Of a stretch of DNA of 64,000 nucleotides, positions 35,587-45,601 are shown piece after piece. Source of the DNA: Kappaphycus alvarezii. Its lineage: Eukaryota; Rhodophyta; Florideophyceae; Gigartinales; Solieriaceae. Numbering within the stretch: position 1 is the first letter of the stretch; every line of letters starts with the position of its first letter. Location: positions 2,666,001-2,730,000 of the forward strand of contig NADL03000594.1 of assembly GCA_002205965.3 (NCBI GenBank), in the 5' to 3' direction. A program made the translations under genes and the position numbers. The notes under the pieces are model-generated. The model had not been told where the DNA came from. It did not search any database and saw nothing but the letters and a program-made list of their open reading frames with translations.

Positions 35587-36580
35587 CATGACACTGGCTC
35601 GCGACGTGAGCGCTCGTTACAACCATCATGTGTAAAATAGCGTTCATTGAGGGATACTTCACACATAATGTCTGCAACGAGCGGTTGGGCGCTGTCAGGC
35701 ACAAATTCCATCTGTCATTGATCAAAAGACCGTAGGGAGGCATGATGGCACATGGAGACAGCCCATTACAAAAACAGGATTTTGGACGTTACTTGAGACC
35801 GTTGTAGCACTACACCCAGCCAAGCATCGCAGCTGAACGGAGATTACTCCCCTTATGCAAGCTATGATACCGATCAAGGCTTGTCCAATCTGTCAAGCTG
35901 TGAGGTATGTGGGCTTTCAGGGAGTGGGGGCAAGAATCCCGCAGCCATTCAAGGGACAGGAGAGGACTATGTCACCGCGGAATGACAAACAGTACGGGGA
36001 ATGCGCTTGAGATGCGATCAGCGGTCTTTGTAGTACTGTAGTGTGGGTGAGGATGGATTGTTGCGAAAATTTGCAACGTCATTGGCACGGCGAGTCAGCG
36101 TGGGACATGCGGGATGCGGCTAGAAGTGGCGAGTGTAGATGGTATCTCGAGGGTGTCAAATCCAGAGATTTGCAGCTCAGTAGCTCGTGAAACAAGAGGT
36201 TGCAGGTCGGTTTTTGACTCCGGTTGCCATCCGCAAGCAGGGAGCAATGTGTGATAAGCGTATCAGCATGTTGGCGTGTTTGCTAATCTGTCATGTGTCC
36301 CAACCGATAGATTGCCGGGATGATCAAACAACGGATGCGAAAAGTGGAGCAAAAACTTGCACGCGCAGGCTTACGGGCGCGGTGTTGCGCTTGTACAGCC
36401 AGCAGCGGGGCGAGGCGGTCTCAAAATCTCCTTGAACAAATCGCCCAGTCGTCAGAATGGGGCCCGCTAGGATTCAAGCCCAAAGTATGGACGCGGACAC
36501 GAGCAGTGTCCCAACTCGCCTTGTTACCTGCTCCAAAAAATTTCTGCTGCAAATCTGATTCGCGCAGATGATCCAAACCG
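35587..36580. other. Intergenic stretch
   Basis: No gene is recognised. Small frames of 60-112 residues on both strands overlap each other and lack motifs. GC content is moderate. Confidence 0.4.
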
Positions 36581-37390
36581 ACATCACACCCACAACCCAT
36601 AATCACACACACACCATCCGAATCCCCCCCTCAATAACTCAATAATCCCAAATCGCGTCACCTCGCCAAAATCTCCGCGGATCAAACCGCATCCCCCACG
36701 CCCCTGCCCCCCCATACCAATGCCCCACACAACACACCCCCACGGCGTACTCCACCGCGGTCCGAAAACCACGCCATTCACCCGAACCATATCCACACAC
36801 CCCCAACACGCTACGCACTCCCCGCACAACATTCCTCCCCTCTCCCCCCCAACCCCGTAAACTTGCCACATCCATCGGGACAGGGACATCATATGCCGCA
36901 TATTCCCACCACATGCCCCACGCACCGGCCATGCCACCCGCGCCAAACTCTCCTACATCGTACGTGGCTGCGCCGCGCAATCCCACCGCCCTTGCCATGC
37001 CGCATAGACACCGAGACGCATGGGGCGTGTAGCAATTAGGCAGCGAGGGAGCAATTTTTGTACCGCGTGGTGGGCGGAAGTTCACAGGCGGTATGACGAT
37101 GTCATGGGGCGCGTGTGGCACGCAGCCATGGGCCAGGGTGATTTGAGGTGCGTTATGAGAGTGGCGATGGCGTATTTCGGGGAGGGAGGCGGGGTGACGG
37201 GGCGGGGATTGTGGATTGCGGAAGTGAGGGAGTTGGGATTGAGTTGCGGGACAGGAATTTGTGTGGTGGGTTGGAGGAAGGGGCGTGGAGCCGATTGTGG
37301 TGCATTTGCCCAATCATTGCGGCGTTATTTGGGTGGTGGGGGGGGAGGGTGGCTTTCGGTTGGTGTGTGAAAAATGGGATGGAAAGCTAG
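36580..37390. other. Second zone with a C-rich to G-rich strand switch
   Basis: The plus strand is very C-rich from about 36,590 to 37,010 and very G-rich from about 37,020 to 37,380. A 224-residue minus-strand frame (37,313-36,639) spans the switch: its first part is proline- and histidine-rich and its second part glycine- and tryptophan-rich. It has a TTG start and no domain, so it is not called as a gene. The pattern repeats that of 32,560-33,600. Confidence 0.5.
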
Positions 37391-37932
37391 TTGAAAATTT
37401 TGTTTTTTTTGTCAGGGTGGAACGTTGGATTGCTGGGAAAAGGGTCTCGATGAAGGATGATTAAGGGTAGAATGTCTATGTCTCCGAGCGAGGTGTCGGG
37501 CTTTGCAAACATGCGATGGAATAGATACGACAAACTGGGACTTCCCGCCGAGGGGAGTTTCAATTCGCCACCGTTTCTACTTGAATGCAGCACAGAGGCA
37601 TTGCAAATGTCAGTAATTTTGCAACATGAGGAATTTGTCCAGTGTTAAAACAGTCACTTAAGATGCGGCATTAAGGTACATGAATGACCTAAACAAGAAG
37701 GGCTGGATACTTGGAAGGTAAACACATGAAATAAGGCAAAGGGACAGGATTGCTCGGAAAATATGAACCAAATGGTCGTTCGACTCGAATGCTTGGCAAA
37801 GATTTTGACGCTGCACTATAAAAGCACGATGGAGCTAAAATAAAGGGATCGAACCGAACGGTGAATATTTAAGCTTCTGTATAGTTGTAAAACATTAGTA
37901 ACATTCGATAAAGCAGGGATAATCACGCGCAA

Positions 37933-38345
37933 ATGAAGCGATACCCAGCGGTTGTTTTTTCATCCGCGTGGGAAAGCTTAGAATTTTCTAAATGGTCTAT
38001 ACACGGATTAGCTTTTCAAGACCCCCAAATTTCAGCCGTCCAGGTCCGACTACAGCGGTACCTGAAAAGTACCCTCCAGCCAATGCTAACTATTCATCCA
38101 GTGCCCATAGGGTTCGATCCTTTGCACAAGATTCGGGTCACGCCGTCGTGTAAAGGCTGACGAAGAATGACAAATTCACACCAGACTGGGTTGAGAGCAT
38201 TGCCAAGCGATACACGGGTGATTTGACGTCGACTTTCACAACGCCATGTCAACGACGCGTGCATTCATATGAACTTGTTAAACTTACTGCTGTACACGAT
38301 GGTGATTCGGCTGTAGTGGTATATATTCAAATTGGCATGATATAG
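37933..38345 (+). other. Coding-like stretch, possibly a decayed or spliced gene
   Basis: A frame from an ATG at 37,933 codes for 75 residues, ending at 38,160. A second frame overlapping its end reads LTKNDKFTPDWVESIAKRY and then continues to about 38,345 with VHDGDSAVVVYIQIG. The second part has the look of real protein sequence but no ATG start of its own. A short intron or a frameshift could separate the two. No family is recognised. Confidence 0.25.
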
Positions 38346-39960
38346 TGAACTTAGCTCGCGATACACAACCGTTGCACTGTCAGTGGTGAGTGGTTCTGAC
38401 CCGCTCTGATAATTTCCTCGTGACCTGACACTGAGCGTCTCCTACAGATGCTTGGCAAGTTCTCTTGTGTCAGAAAAGCAATTCCAAGGGCTGCCTCCTG
38501 CTGATCTGCAGCCAATCTGCAGCCAACCTCCCTCATGTTATCCCTAACCCCAACCTTTCGCTGCTTCCTCCAAAAAAGGGCTACACAGAGAAACTGCAGT
38601 CAAAAGGGTGGGACGTGCGTGAAGAACGCTCTGTTTCTGTAATCAGGCTGAATCAATGCGGAAAGGAAGAGGTCACAAGCTGCCCTGGTGTCGAGCCCAT
38701 GATGGGTTTGAATGGCGCTCGGCGTCTGTGGAAGATCGAATTGGAAAGAAGTAAAATTGCGGAATTTAATAAGGCTGAGGACCATGACAGACAAATCGTT
38801 CCATAATCGAAAGTTGCGACAGCGTGTACGGCAGTAATTGGATGAGCACTCGGAATTGATTCCACCGTTCCATTGGACATTTCAAGGATAAAAATAGGTT
38901 TGGGTTATCAATTGTCCTCTGGTTGGCTATACTTTACTGTCATTTGCAAGAGCCGCCCGGTAGAGAGGTGCTTGTACCATAACCATTGGCTGACGGCTTC
39001 GCTATCCCGTTATGATAGGGCCAAGATTTCTACCCTTGTTTGTGTGGCTTTGCTAGCGTTAAGTTACTAACAGTAGTATCTATCCTGACAATGATTGATT
39101 TGCAAATATCACAAAAAGCTATCATCCGTGCTGTTGCTTTTAAGTGAACGTGATGTAATTTATTGATCCCTTGCTCTCTCGTCAGAGTGTACTGCGTACA
39201 TAAAAGACAGTCATTGCTGTTGGTCCTCTACAGGCCTGCTTTTGGCACCAGTCCTCGCAATGCACCCCTTAAATTATTTTCACTTCATCTCAATACCTTC
39301 CATCTTGACTGCTGAAATTGAACTTGCGCAGTGCAATATCGATCATCGCATTGATTCGAATTACCGCAATCTTGCCAAAAGAAACGTGTTGCACGGATCC
39401 CATCTTCTTCAGTACCACTAAGAACACCTCTATGACGCCAGTATGTCAATATACAACCACATAGCCGTTGCCAAAAGAAAGAGAAAAATCCCATATCGTG
39501 TCGAAAATTAGAATCCTACCCCTCTTCACGCTTGCATAAAATGAACATGTGTCAGGGACATAAATACTAGATTTGAATTCTTCTCAACCTCGGCCCGACG
39601 AAAGAATAGACCCCCTCCTCAACTGCCATTAATCCTATAATATCAACTTTAATTAAAAAACTCCAAAATGTCACAAATCGAACCGTGACAGTCACGTTAT
39701 CCCCAGGACAGCACAAATCAAGGCCGCAGTGCCATCTACAACGCCCTCGTCAGCATAGCCCGCAAAATCACTAGTCCATCATACAAACCCTCAAACTCTG
39801 CCCTTCTGAAAATCTCTTGCACAGAGGAACACAATTCTAATCGCCAGCAGCCACATACCATTCTTCCTGGCCTCCGAAAGAATATTTCCATCCTCGCAGT
39901 TTACTCCCTTCTAAAAATTCAGATAGACTACACCGCTCTTAACCTTAGCTTCCAACCGAA
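38345..39960. other. Intergenic stretch
   Basis: Holds a 113-residue plus-strand frame (38,465-38,806) with only a TTG start and no motif. A tandem 12-base word with CTGCAGCCAA lies near 38,505-38,530. Nothing else is identified up to the GTAC-rich arrays. Confidence 0.35.
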
Positions 39961-39964
39961 CCAA

Positions 39965-40035
39965 CAGTACCATACTGTACTGTACTGTGCTTGTACAAGT
40001 ACAGTACAGGTAAGGTTACTCTGTAGTACAGTACA
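39965..40035. repeat. GTACAGTAC-rich palindromic array
   Basis: Overlapping TACTGTAC and GTACAGTAC words, with TTGTACAAGTACAGTAC in the middle. It is able to fold back on itself. Confidence 0.8.
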
Positions 40036-40198
40036 TCCCCTCCTGCATGAAAATGACATTGGCCACATCACCGCCCTGCCCTCCGACCAACCCCTGTGCT
40101 CAACTTTTACGTGGCCTTCCTCTACGCTACTCATTCCTGAGACCGCGAAGGGCAACCCCATGCCCTTTCTTATTAATGCTATATGCTGGAGGATACCT

Positions 40199-40263
40199 TG
40201 TACAGTACGCAGTACAGCACTGTACAGTACAGTAAAGTACTGTAGTACCATGCAGTACAGCAC
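40199..40263. repeat. GTACAGTAC-rich palindromic array
   Basis: At least seven GTAC cores in 65 bases, several inside AGTACAG or GTACTGTA. It is the second of four similar clusters upstream of the Sec8-like gene. Confidence 0.8.
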
Positions 40264-40301
40264 ATGGAGCACCGAAACAAGTCCAACGCCCAACACCACT
40301 T

Positions 40302-40712
40302 ATGACTCGTCCAACGCCTACACCCTATGTACGACCCCTTCAACAAACGCTGTACACTGTAGAGTGGCGGGTGACAAAAATTCCACGCAAATGTACCAGG
40401 AATTCATTCGTCACAACGCAAACCAGGGACAGATACGGAAATTGCAAACAGCGCCAAACGTGTCATGTTACTCGAGGCGATGGGTCTTGGGTCCCTTGCC
40501 AATGGGGAAAGCCCTGCTTGTTGCAAACCACTCCACTTGGTACAATACTAGGCAAAAAGCATTCAGGCTGCCAGGGAGAAACTACACTAGCTTTCATTCG
40601 CTATTGGTCAAACCGATGCTTTCCCACATTCAATACCCTCATCGTTCATATTTTGCCATTTCGTTGCATCATGTTTGTCAACAACGCTGACACTAACACC
40701 CAATTCCGCTGA
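40302..40712 (+). CDS. Possible small cysteine-containing protein
   Basis: A 136-residue frame with an ATG start and about eight cysteines in its central part (for example TCHVTRGDGSWVPCQWGKPC). No domain is recognised, and no signal peptide is evident at the N-terminus. It is overlapped in another frame by a 176-residue frame from 40,160, which also begins with ATG and runs through the GTAC array. At most one of the two is likely to be real, and both could be chance frames in GC-balanced DNA. Confidence 0.15.
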   Translation: MTRPTPTPYVRPLQQTLYTVEWRVTKIPRKCTRNSFVTTQTRDRYGNCKQRQTCHVTRGDGSWVPCQWGKPCLLQTTPLGTILGKKHSGCQGETTLAFIRYWSNRCFPTFNTLIVHILPFRCIMFVNNADTNTQFR

Positions 40713-40924
40713 AACCGGAAAAAACGTCGATCATAGTTTGAGCTTCATGGGACATTTCCCCCTTCTCCCCTCCAGCCCCTCGCCTTGCTTACATGTCTAC
40801 AGCTCGAGGTGGAGCCACAGCAAACAGGCTGTTCATGTCCATCCATATCAAACGGGAACACAGACGACCCCACGTGGCTTTCGGTGCCCTGGAGAGTCCA
40901 CATTCACACATGCACCGACATGGC

Positions 40925-41065
40925 CTCGTACCGTACAGTACAACAGAGACAAATAATTGTGCAGTAGGTACTGTAAGGAGTGTCGAGAGCATTACAGTGA
41001 AATTCTTGCGTTTCATTGTCGAGTACAGTATTTAATACATACCGTATACTGTAGTGTAGTTGTAT
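40925..41065. repeat. Dispersed GTACAGTA words
   Basis: Scattered copies of TACCGTACAGTAC, GTACTGTAAG, GAGTACAGTA and ATACTGTAG within 140 bases. A less dense member of the same repeat group. Confidence 0.6.
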
Positions 41066-41285
41066 GTCTCGCTTGTCAAAAATTAAGCGACTGTTTACAT
41101 AACGTTTATGACGTCACCACGGATGCGACGGGGAAAAACTCATCCGTGTTGCACATTTTGAATTGCCAGTTGATTTTAGAGGATGTTTTTCCAATACAGT
41201 ACTGTTCAGCGAAACGGTCGGTAACCAAAGGTAAATAGTTTTCTCCGCACAGCCACCGCAAATTTATTTTGCATAACACAAAGCA

Positions 41286-41346
41286 ATACAGTACAGTACT
41301 GTACAGTACGGTTCTGTTTTGTACAGTACCGTACAGTACAGTATCA
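41286..41346. repeat. GTACAGTAC-rich palindromic array near the Sec8-like gene
   Basis: The densest cluster: ATACAGTACAGTACTGTACA followed by more copies within 61 bases. It ends 167 bases before the start codon at 41,514, so it lies in the promoter or 5' leader of that gene. Confidence 0.8.
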
Positions 41347-41513
41347 CCGGTAGCCTTGCGCTGGATCAAAGCAGTGCGCCCCTTGGCATCACCCTCGACC
41401 GCCCGTCCGCTAGTACCTTCTATTTTCCTTGTCTCGCCCGCGACTCGCCCTTGACCCTCCACCTTTCGCTTCGCCTCTCCTGTCAAAGTCTTTACCCACC
41501 CCCCATTCCACCA

Positions 41514-44500
41514 ATGCCTCCTCCCACTACTCCTCCGCCCGCCACTCATGCCGCACAACTTTCCCTTTCAACGTCCCCGTCCAACCTCCCTTCCTCGCTG
41601 TCCCACCTTCGCTCCCTTCGCAACCAACTCTCCTCCTCGCTTCACTCCTCTTCCCCTCCCTTTCACGTTCTCTCCCCCTCAATTTCCTCCCTTTCCAAAG
41701 CACTTTCCGCCACCCAATCCGCCTCCTCCCTCCGTCATTCCCTCTCCTCCCTTCCTCCACCTCAACATCACGACTATCCAACTCGTATCTCCACCATCCT
41801 CTCCCGGGCCGCTCAACTCTCAGCTAATCTCTCCATCCTCTCCTCCGCTCATAATTTCCTTACCCTTGCACAACAAGCCCACCCTTCCAACAATCTCCAT
41901 CTCGCTACCCCTTCCACCTCTCCCACGCCCCCTCCTATTTCCCTTCGCCCCTCCACCCCCAAAAGTCCAATCCGTTCCATCTCTCCCATCACTCCCGCCC
42001 CTTCCACCCCGAATTCCTCCCCTCACCTTCCCGACGCCTTTCTTTCTCGCGCCCGTATCCTTCAAAAAGCAAAGCTCGCCGCAGAGGATCCCGCCCTGGC
42101 TAAAATTCCCGCCTTGGATCGAGTCCGCGCTGATGTCGTCACTCAACATGCCCACTTATTGACCCAACTGGAAGACGCATTTGTCTATGCCGTTTACATC
42201 GGTCATTTGGCAGTTGCCGATGACCACCACGATCTGAACCACGATGTACCACCTGTCGTTGCTGCAGGCGCTAAAGCAATGGACGCCGTTCACTTGCACC
42301 CAGATCTGGTACGCGCTATTGATGGAATGGCGGGCGAAGGCTATGCCGCCTCAGTGGTTGTGAAAAGGGCACACGTTTGTTTGAGCAGTGTGGTCAAAGA
42401 CGCTTTATGCAGTGAGGGAGAGCATGCTTTGGATGGCGATGCGTTTGCGGGCGGCACCGCTAGTGCATCACATGCAGTGAGCGGGAAAGAGGGACATATC
42501 GGAGTGTTTGGAGAGCGGCGTATGGGGCAGGCAAAGTGTGAGGAGGTTTTTGAAAAGGTAAGGTTTCAAATGATTGCCATTTTGAGACGACTCGCGGGAC
42601 TGGCCGATGCCTTGGAAGATGAGGGGGAGGGAGGGATTAGAGACGCATTGGGCGAGGTGTGGACTGTGATGGAGAGCGTTTTGGTACATTTCTTGGAGGC
42701 ATTGCTGGGATGCTCCGTATCAGGAGATGTAGAAGGGGAGACCAGGGAGGCTCAAAAGGGGGGATTGTCGCTGCTACCCTCCACAGGGCGCAAAGTTGTT
42801 TCGGGATTGGCACGGGAAACGAGCAAGCGTGTCTGGGAGCTGGATCAAAGTCCGAATAGTAATGATTCGTTTGCGGCATTGGTGGATAGCGCATCGAACC
42901 TAGTGCCGAGTATTTACAACCTGGAAGTGATTTATGCGCCATTGCAGCAGTTTATTGTGAATAGCGGGCGCTTATTACATTCATGGCATGACAAGCATGT
43001 AGCCAAGCCAATGTCAGATTGCAAGCTCACCGAATCGGAACTTAGTGACACCGTTTCGCTGCCCACGCTGCTCAGTCGGTCAGTCGAAGTGTTCGTCAAG
43101 GCCGTGCGAGTAGATGTGAAACGGGCTATGGAGTCGGCTCTAGGGCACCGTGCAGGAACACTGCTTCAACCGCCATCTGTTGGACAGGGCCATCAACGTT
43201 CCTCTCCTGATTCTTCACAAGCTCGCTCGCACGTGCTGCCACCACTCGCACAGACGCAAGTGCTGATCAATATAATTGCGAGTTGCCTCTGCCTGTGTGT
43301 CGCGGTTCCATCTGTATCACGTCGCGTTGGGGAGATTATCAATGGAGAGATTCTAAAACCGTTTGCGGAACGCGCCATCTATGCCTTGAATCTTGCAGAA
43401 AGTTGGACTGACTCTGCAAAGGTGTTAGTCGAAGTGCGTAGGACGACGGATGCTCCACATGTTGCAGAAAGTTGTGAGGGCATACAACGGGATCGAATCG
43501 AGGAGGGGAGAAAGTTATCTGAGGTAGGGGGTAGTGCAACGAGGAAGGGAGGTGGGCGACGGGTATTGCGAGTGATGCGGGGTAACCCGAAGCTGACGAC
43601 GAGATGTTTGGAGAATGTATACGGGGGTAAGGATGGGGTTGCAAGGCGGAAACATCTTCGGCTACTAGATGAGAGTGAATGGATCGCAGTCGTGCGCTTG
43701 ATTACAAATGCAAAAATGGTGATTGGGGAATTGGGTATATGCTTGAGTAGGGAAGGGGAAGGGAAGAAGAATGGGATGGGGGTTGGATCGATGTCGTCGG
43801 GTTGGTCGCAAGAGTGTTGGGGAAAGTTCCGCTTGGGAGGAACCTTGCAGAGGATGGGTGTGGTTGAGTGGGGAGGAGGGGTGATTATGGAAGCTTTGGG
43901 AAGAACTAAGAGTGCCGTGAGGATGTTAAGAGAGGAGGTGGTTGAAAGAGGAATCGTGTTGCTTCATGTAGAGGTTTCGTTGGGATGTTTTGGGGAAGTG
44001 GTAAGGGCCTTGAGTGGAGAAGTGGGAAAGGAAGGCGAAATGGGGAGCGTGGAAAAGGGGAAGGAAGGCAAGAACAGTGGAGCTGAGAAGAGAAATGGTC
44101 CCTGCGCAAACGGGATGTCTAAACCATCGAGTATATTCAAGGCGTCCACGTTACAATTGTCGGATATTGAGCGGAGTAGCGAGGATACGAGTCGGGGTAT
44201 GAATGAGTATGATGAATTTGGGGATCGAATTGCTTGTGCAAGTGATAGTATGACAGATCCAGAATTGGATGAATACCCGTTTCCGAATGGGGTGGGACTG
44301 GAAAGTGGAGGAGGGGCAGAGGTGAAAGGGGAGGCAGAGAATGGCGATGGAATGCTGGTATCACGAGAATTGCTAACCGAATGGGATCGGCGGGTGATTG
44401 GATGGGGGAAACGCTTTGGACAAAGGTTGAGGGAGCGAGATTGTGCAGTACGAGGCAACTTGGGGTTGAGAGAAAGGGAGTTTGTATTTCGGGATGCAGA

Positions 44501-44726
44501 TGGGGGAATAGCCCTAGGAATTCGGATGTGTGGAGTAGACGGCGGGGTTGGAGTTAGTGGAAGGGAAATGGCAATTGGTGCTCGATTGTTTGTAGATGCG
44601 ATGGGTATAGCAGCAGCGGAAACAGTTGGCTGGCCAGGGGTGGAATGTGATTATTCAGTGGCAGAGGGAAGTTCGGCAAGTGCGGCGGAGTGTAGGACTC
44701 TGCTGTACGCTGCGGGATTATTGTAA
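41514..44726 (+). CDS. Probable exocyst subunit Sec8/EXOC4-like protein
   Basis: A 1,070-residue intronless gene; Sec8 proteins are about 1,000 residues. The start is the first ATG in frame; upstream only a TTG opens the frame. The N-terminal part, residues about 20-120, is leucine- and serine-rich and could form the coiled rod of CATCHR-type tethers. Stretches that recall Sec8 follow in order: ALDRVRADVVTQHAHLLTQL near 200; YNLEVIYAPLQQFI near 470; LSRSVEVFVKAVRVDVKRAM near 520, which fits the family's FLPQVRVDFR-like region; and LPPLAQTQVLINIIASC near 575. Residues about 830-940 are a charged insert rich in E, G and K. Known Sec8 is part of the exocyst, which tethers secretory vesicles to the plasma membrane. 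The assignment rests on motif resemblance only; another CATCHR tether such as a COG subunit is possible. Confidence 0.55.
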   Translation: MPPPTTPPPATHAAQLSLSTSPSNLPSSLSHLRSLRNQLSSSLHSSSPPFHVLSPSISSLSKALSATQSASSLRHSLSSLPPPQHHDYPTRISTILSRAAQLSANLSILSSAHNFLTLAQQAHPSNNLHLATPSTSPTPPPISLRPSTPKSPIRSISPITPAPSTPNSSPHLPDAFLSRARILQKAKLAAEDPALAKIPALDRVRADVVTQHAHLLTQLEDAFVYAVYIGHLAVADDHHDLNHDVPPVVAAGAKAMDAVHLHPDLVRAIDGMAGEGYAASVVVKRAHVCLSSVVKDALCSEGEHALDGDAFAGGTASASHAVSGKEGHIGVFGERRMGQAKCEEVFEKVRFQMIAILRRLAGLADALEDEGEGGIRDALGEVWTVMESVLVHFLEALLGCSVSGDVEGETREAQKGGLSLLPSTGRKVVSGLARETSKRVWELDQSPNSNDSFAALVDSASNLVPSIYNLEVIYAPLQQFIVNSGRLLHSWHDKHVAKPMSDCKLTESELSDTVSLPTLLSRSVEVFVKAVRVDVKRAMESALGHRAGTLLQPPSVGQGHQRSSPDSSQARSHVLPPLAQTQVLINIIASCLCLCVAVPSVSRRVGEIINGEILKPFAERAIYALNLAESWTDSAKVLVEVRRTTDAPHVAESCEGIQRDRIEEGRKLSEVGGSATRKGGGRRVLRVMRGNPKLTTRCLENVYGGKDGVARRKHLRLLDESEWIAVVRLITNAKMVIGELGICLSREGEGKKNGMGVGSMSSGWSQECWGKFRLGGTLQRMGVVEWGGGVIMEALGRTKSAVRMLREEVVERGIVLLHVEVSLGCFGEVVRALSGEVGKEGEMGSVEKGKEGKNSGAEKRNGPCANGMSKPSSIFKASTLQLSDIERSSEDTSRGMNEYDEFGDRIACASDSMTDPELDEYPFPNGVGLESGGGAEVKGEAENGDGMLVSRELLTEWDRRVIGWGKRFGQRLRERDCAVRGNLGLREREFVFRDADGGIALGIRMCGVDGGVGVSGREMAIGARLFVDAMGIAAAETVGWPGVECDYSVAEGSSASAAECRTLLYAAGLL

Positions 44727-45115
44727 TGACCCGACGAAATCGTTTTCGGTTCCGTAGTCATGAGTGGTGCACAGACAAATGTCGGTAACGCGGATACTGG
44801 ACAACGGGCGTACCACACGTAAACTTGGGGACACAAACGCTAATGATCGACAGCGAAGATTTGCAATTTAAGGAACTCCACGATGGAACTCACAGGCACT
44901 ATACTGCTCGGGCTTCCTTCATCTGATGCGAATTTACTCCTACCCTAGTATCTACCGAGGACAAGCCACAGCGCAGCAACGGATCAACAAAGAGGAACGC
45001 ACCAAGCGACGGACATGTTTCTATTTAATACATCGCGACTCGACCAACTCCCAATACACATACAGAAGACGTCCATTCTTCCCAACACCATCCTACATCG
45101 AACCACTCGCAAAGC
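44727..45115. other. Convergent intergenic region
   Basis: 389 bases between the stop codons of the Sec8-like gene and the small minus-strand gene. No canonical AATAAA was found on either strand close to the stops. No other frame is supported. Confidence 0.5.
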
Positions 45116-45478
45116 TTACATGTCATCATTTGTCTCATCCAAACTAATCCCCCTCCCCTTCGCATGCACCTCCGAAGCGCTCATACCCGGTTGGCTAGTC
45201 TGTCCCGGGGACAAATCGTAACGATCTGCACTGGTAGGAGAGCGACCCAATGGATGAAAGACGCTGCCCCAGATGTTACGAGCCTGCTCGGTTCGGGAGA
45301 GCGACGCCTTGCGAGGCGACGGGGGGGCAGGAGCTGAAGATTGAGAGGGGGTGGTAGGGGTGGATTGAGGACGGGCTTGTTGGGCAGAACGGGCTTCACG
45401 GTAGCGAGAGAGGAAGTTTTGCATGTCGGCCGGGTCGGTGAAGTTGTCGAGCTCTGTGTCGTGTTGCTTGGCAGCCAT
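45116..45478 (-). CDS. Small uncharacterised protein, DRM1-like motif
   Basis: A 120-residue protein with a true ATG at 45,478-45,476 and a TAA stop. The N-terminal 30 residues are polar (TDPADMQNFLSRYREA). Residues about 38-60 are rich in S, T, P and Q. A compact motif, ARNIWGSVFHPLGRSPTSAD, covers roughly residues 67-86 and is followed by RYDLSPG. The N-V/I-W-x-S-V-F-H-P pattern recalls the C-terminal motif of plant dormancy/auxin-associated (DRM1/ARP) proteins, but the rest does not obviously match, so no function is claimed. There is no signal peptide or membrane segment. A TATA box lies upstream, and the gene converges on the Sec8-like gene. Confidence 0.6.
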   Translation of the reverse strand: MAAKQHDTELDNFTDPADMQNFLSRYREARSAQQARPQSTPTTPSQSSAPAPPSPRKASLSRTEQARNIWGSVFHPLGRSPTSADRYDLSPGQTSQPGMSASEVHAKGRGISLDETNDDM

Positions 45479-45592
45479 TCTGTTTTTTGCGTCTGTGCTT
45501 CGGGAGGCTTGGATTTTGTAGGTTGGTTATTGTCAGACTAAGGCTTTGATGGCGATTAGGGAGGGGCGGAAGGCAGGCAGGTGTGGTAGACG

Positions 45593-45601
45593 TATTTATA
45601 G
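45593..45601 (-). promoter_or_regulatory. TATA box of the small minus-strand gene
   Basis: On the minus strand the sequence reads CTATAAATA, 115 bases upstream of the start codon at 45,478. With the usual 25-30-base spacing, transcription would start near 45,565 and give a leader of about 85 bases. Confidence 0.55.

Noticed and set aside
36639-37313. A 224-residue minus-strand frame across the second skew zone.
   Set aside because: It starts with TTG, its amino acid content simply follows the strand composition, and a second long frame overlaps it.
39965-41346. GTAC clusters as copper-response elements bound by an SBP-type factor.
   Set aside because: That factor family is known from green plants and algae, the window points to another lineage, and no copper-related gene is nearby.
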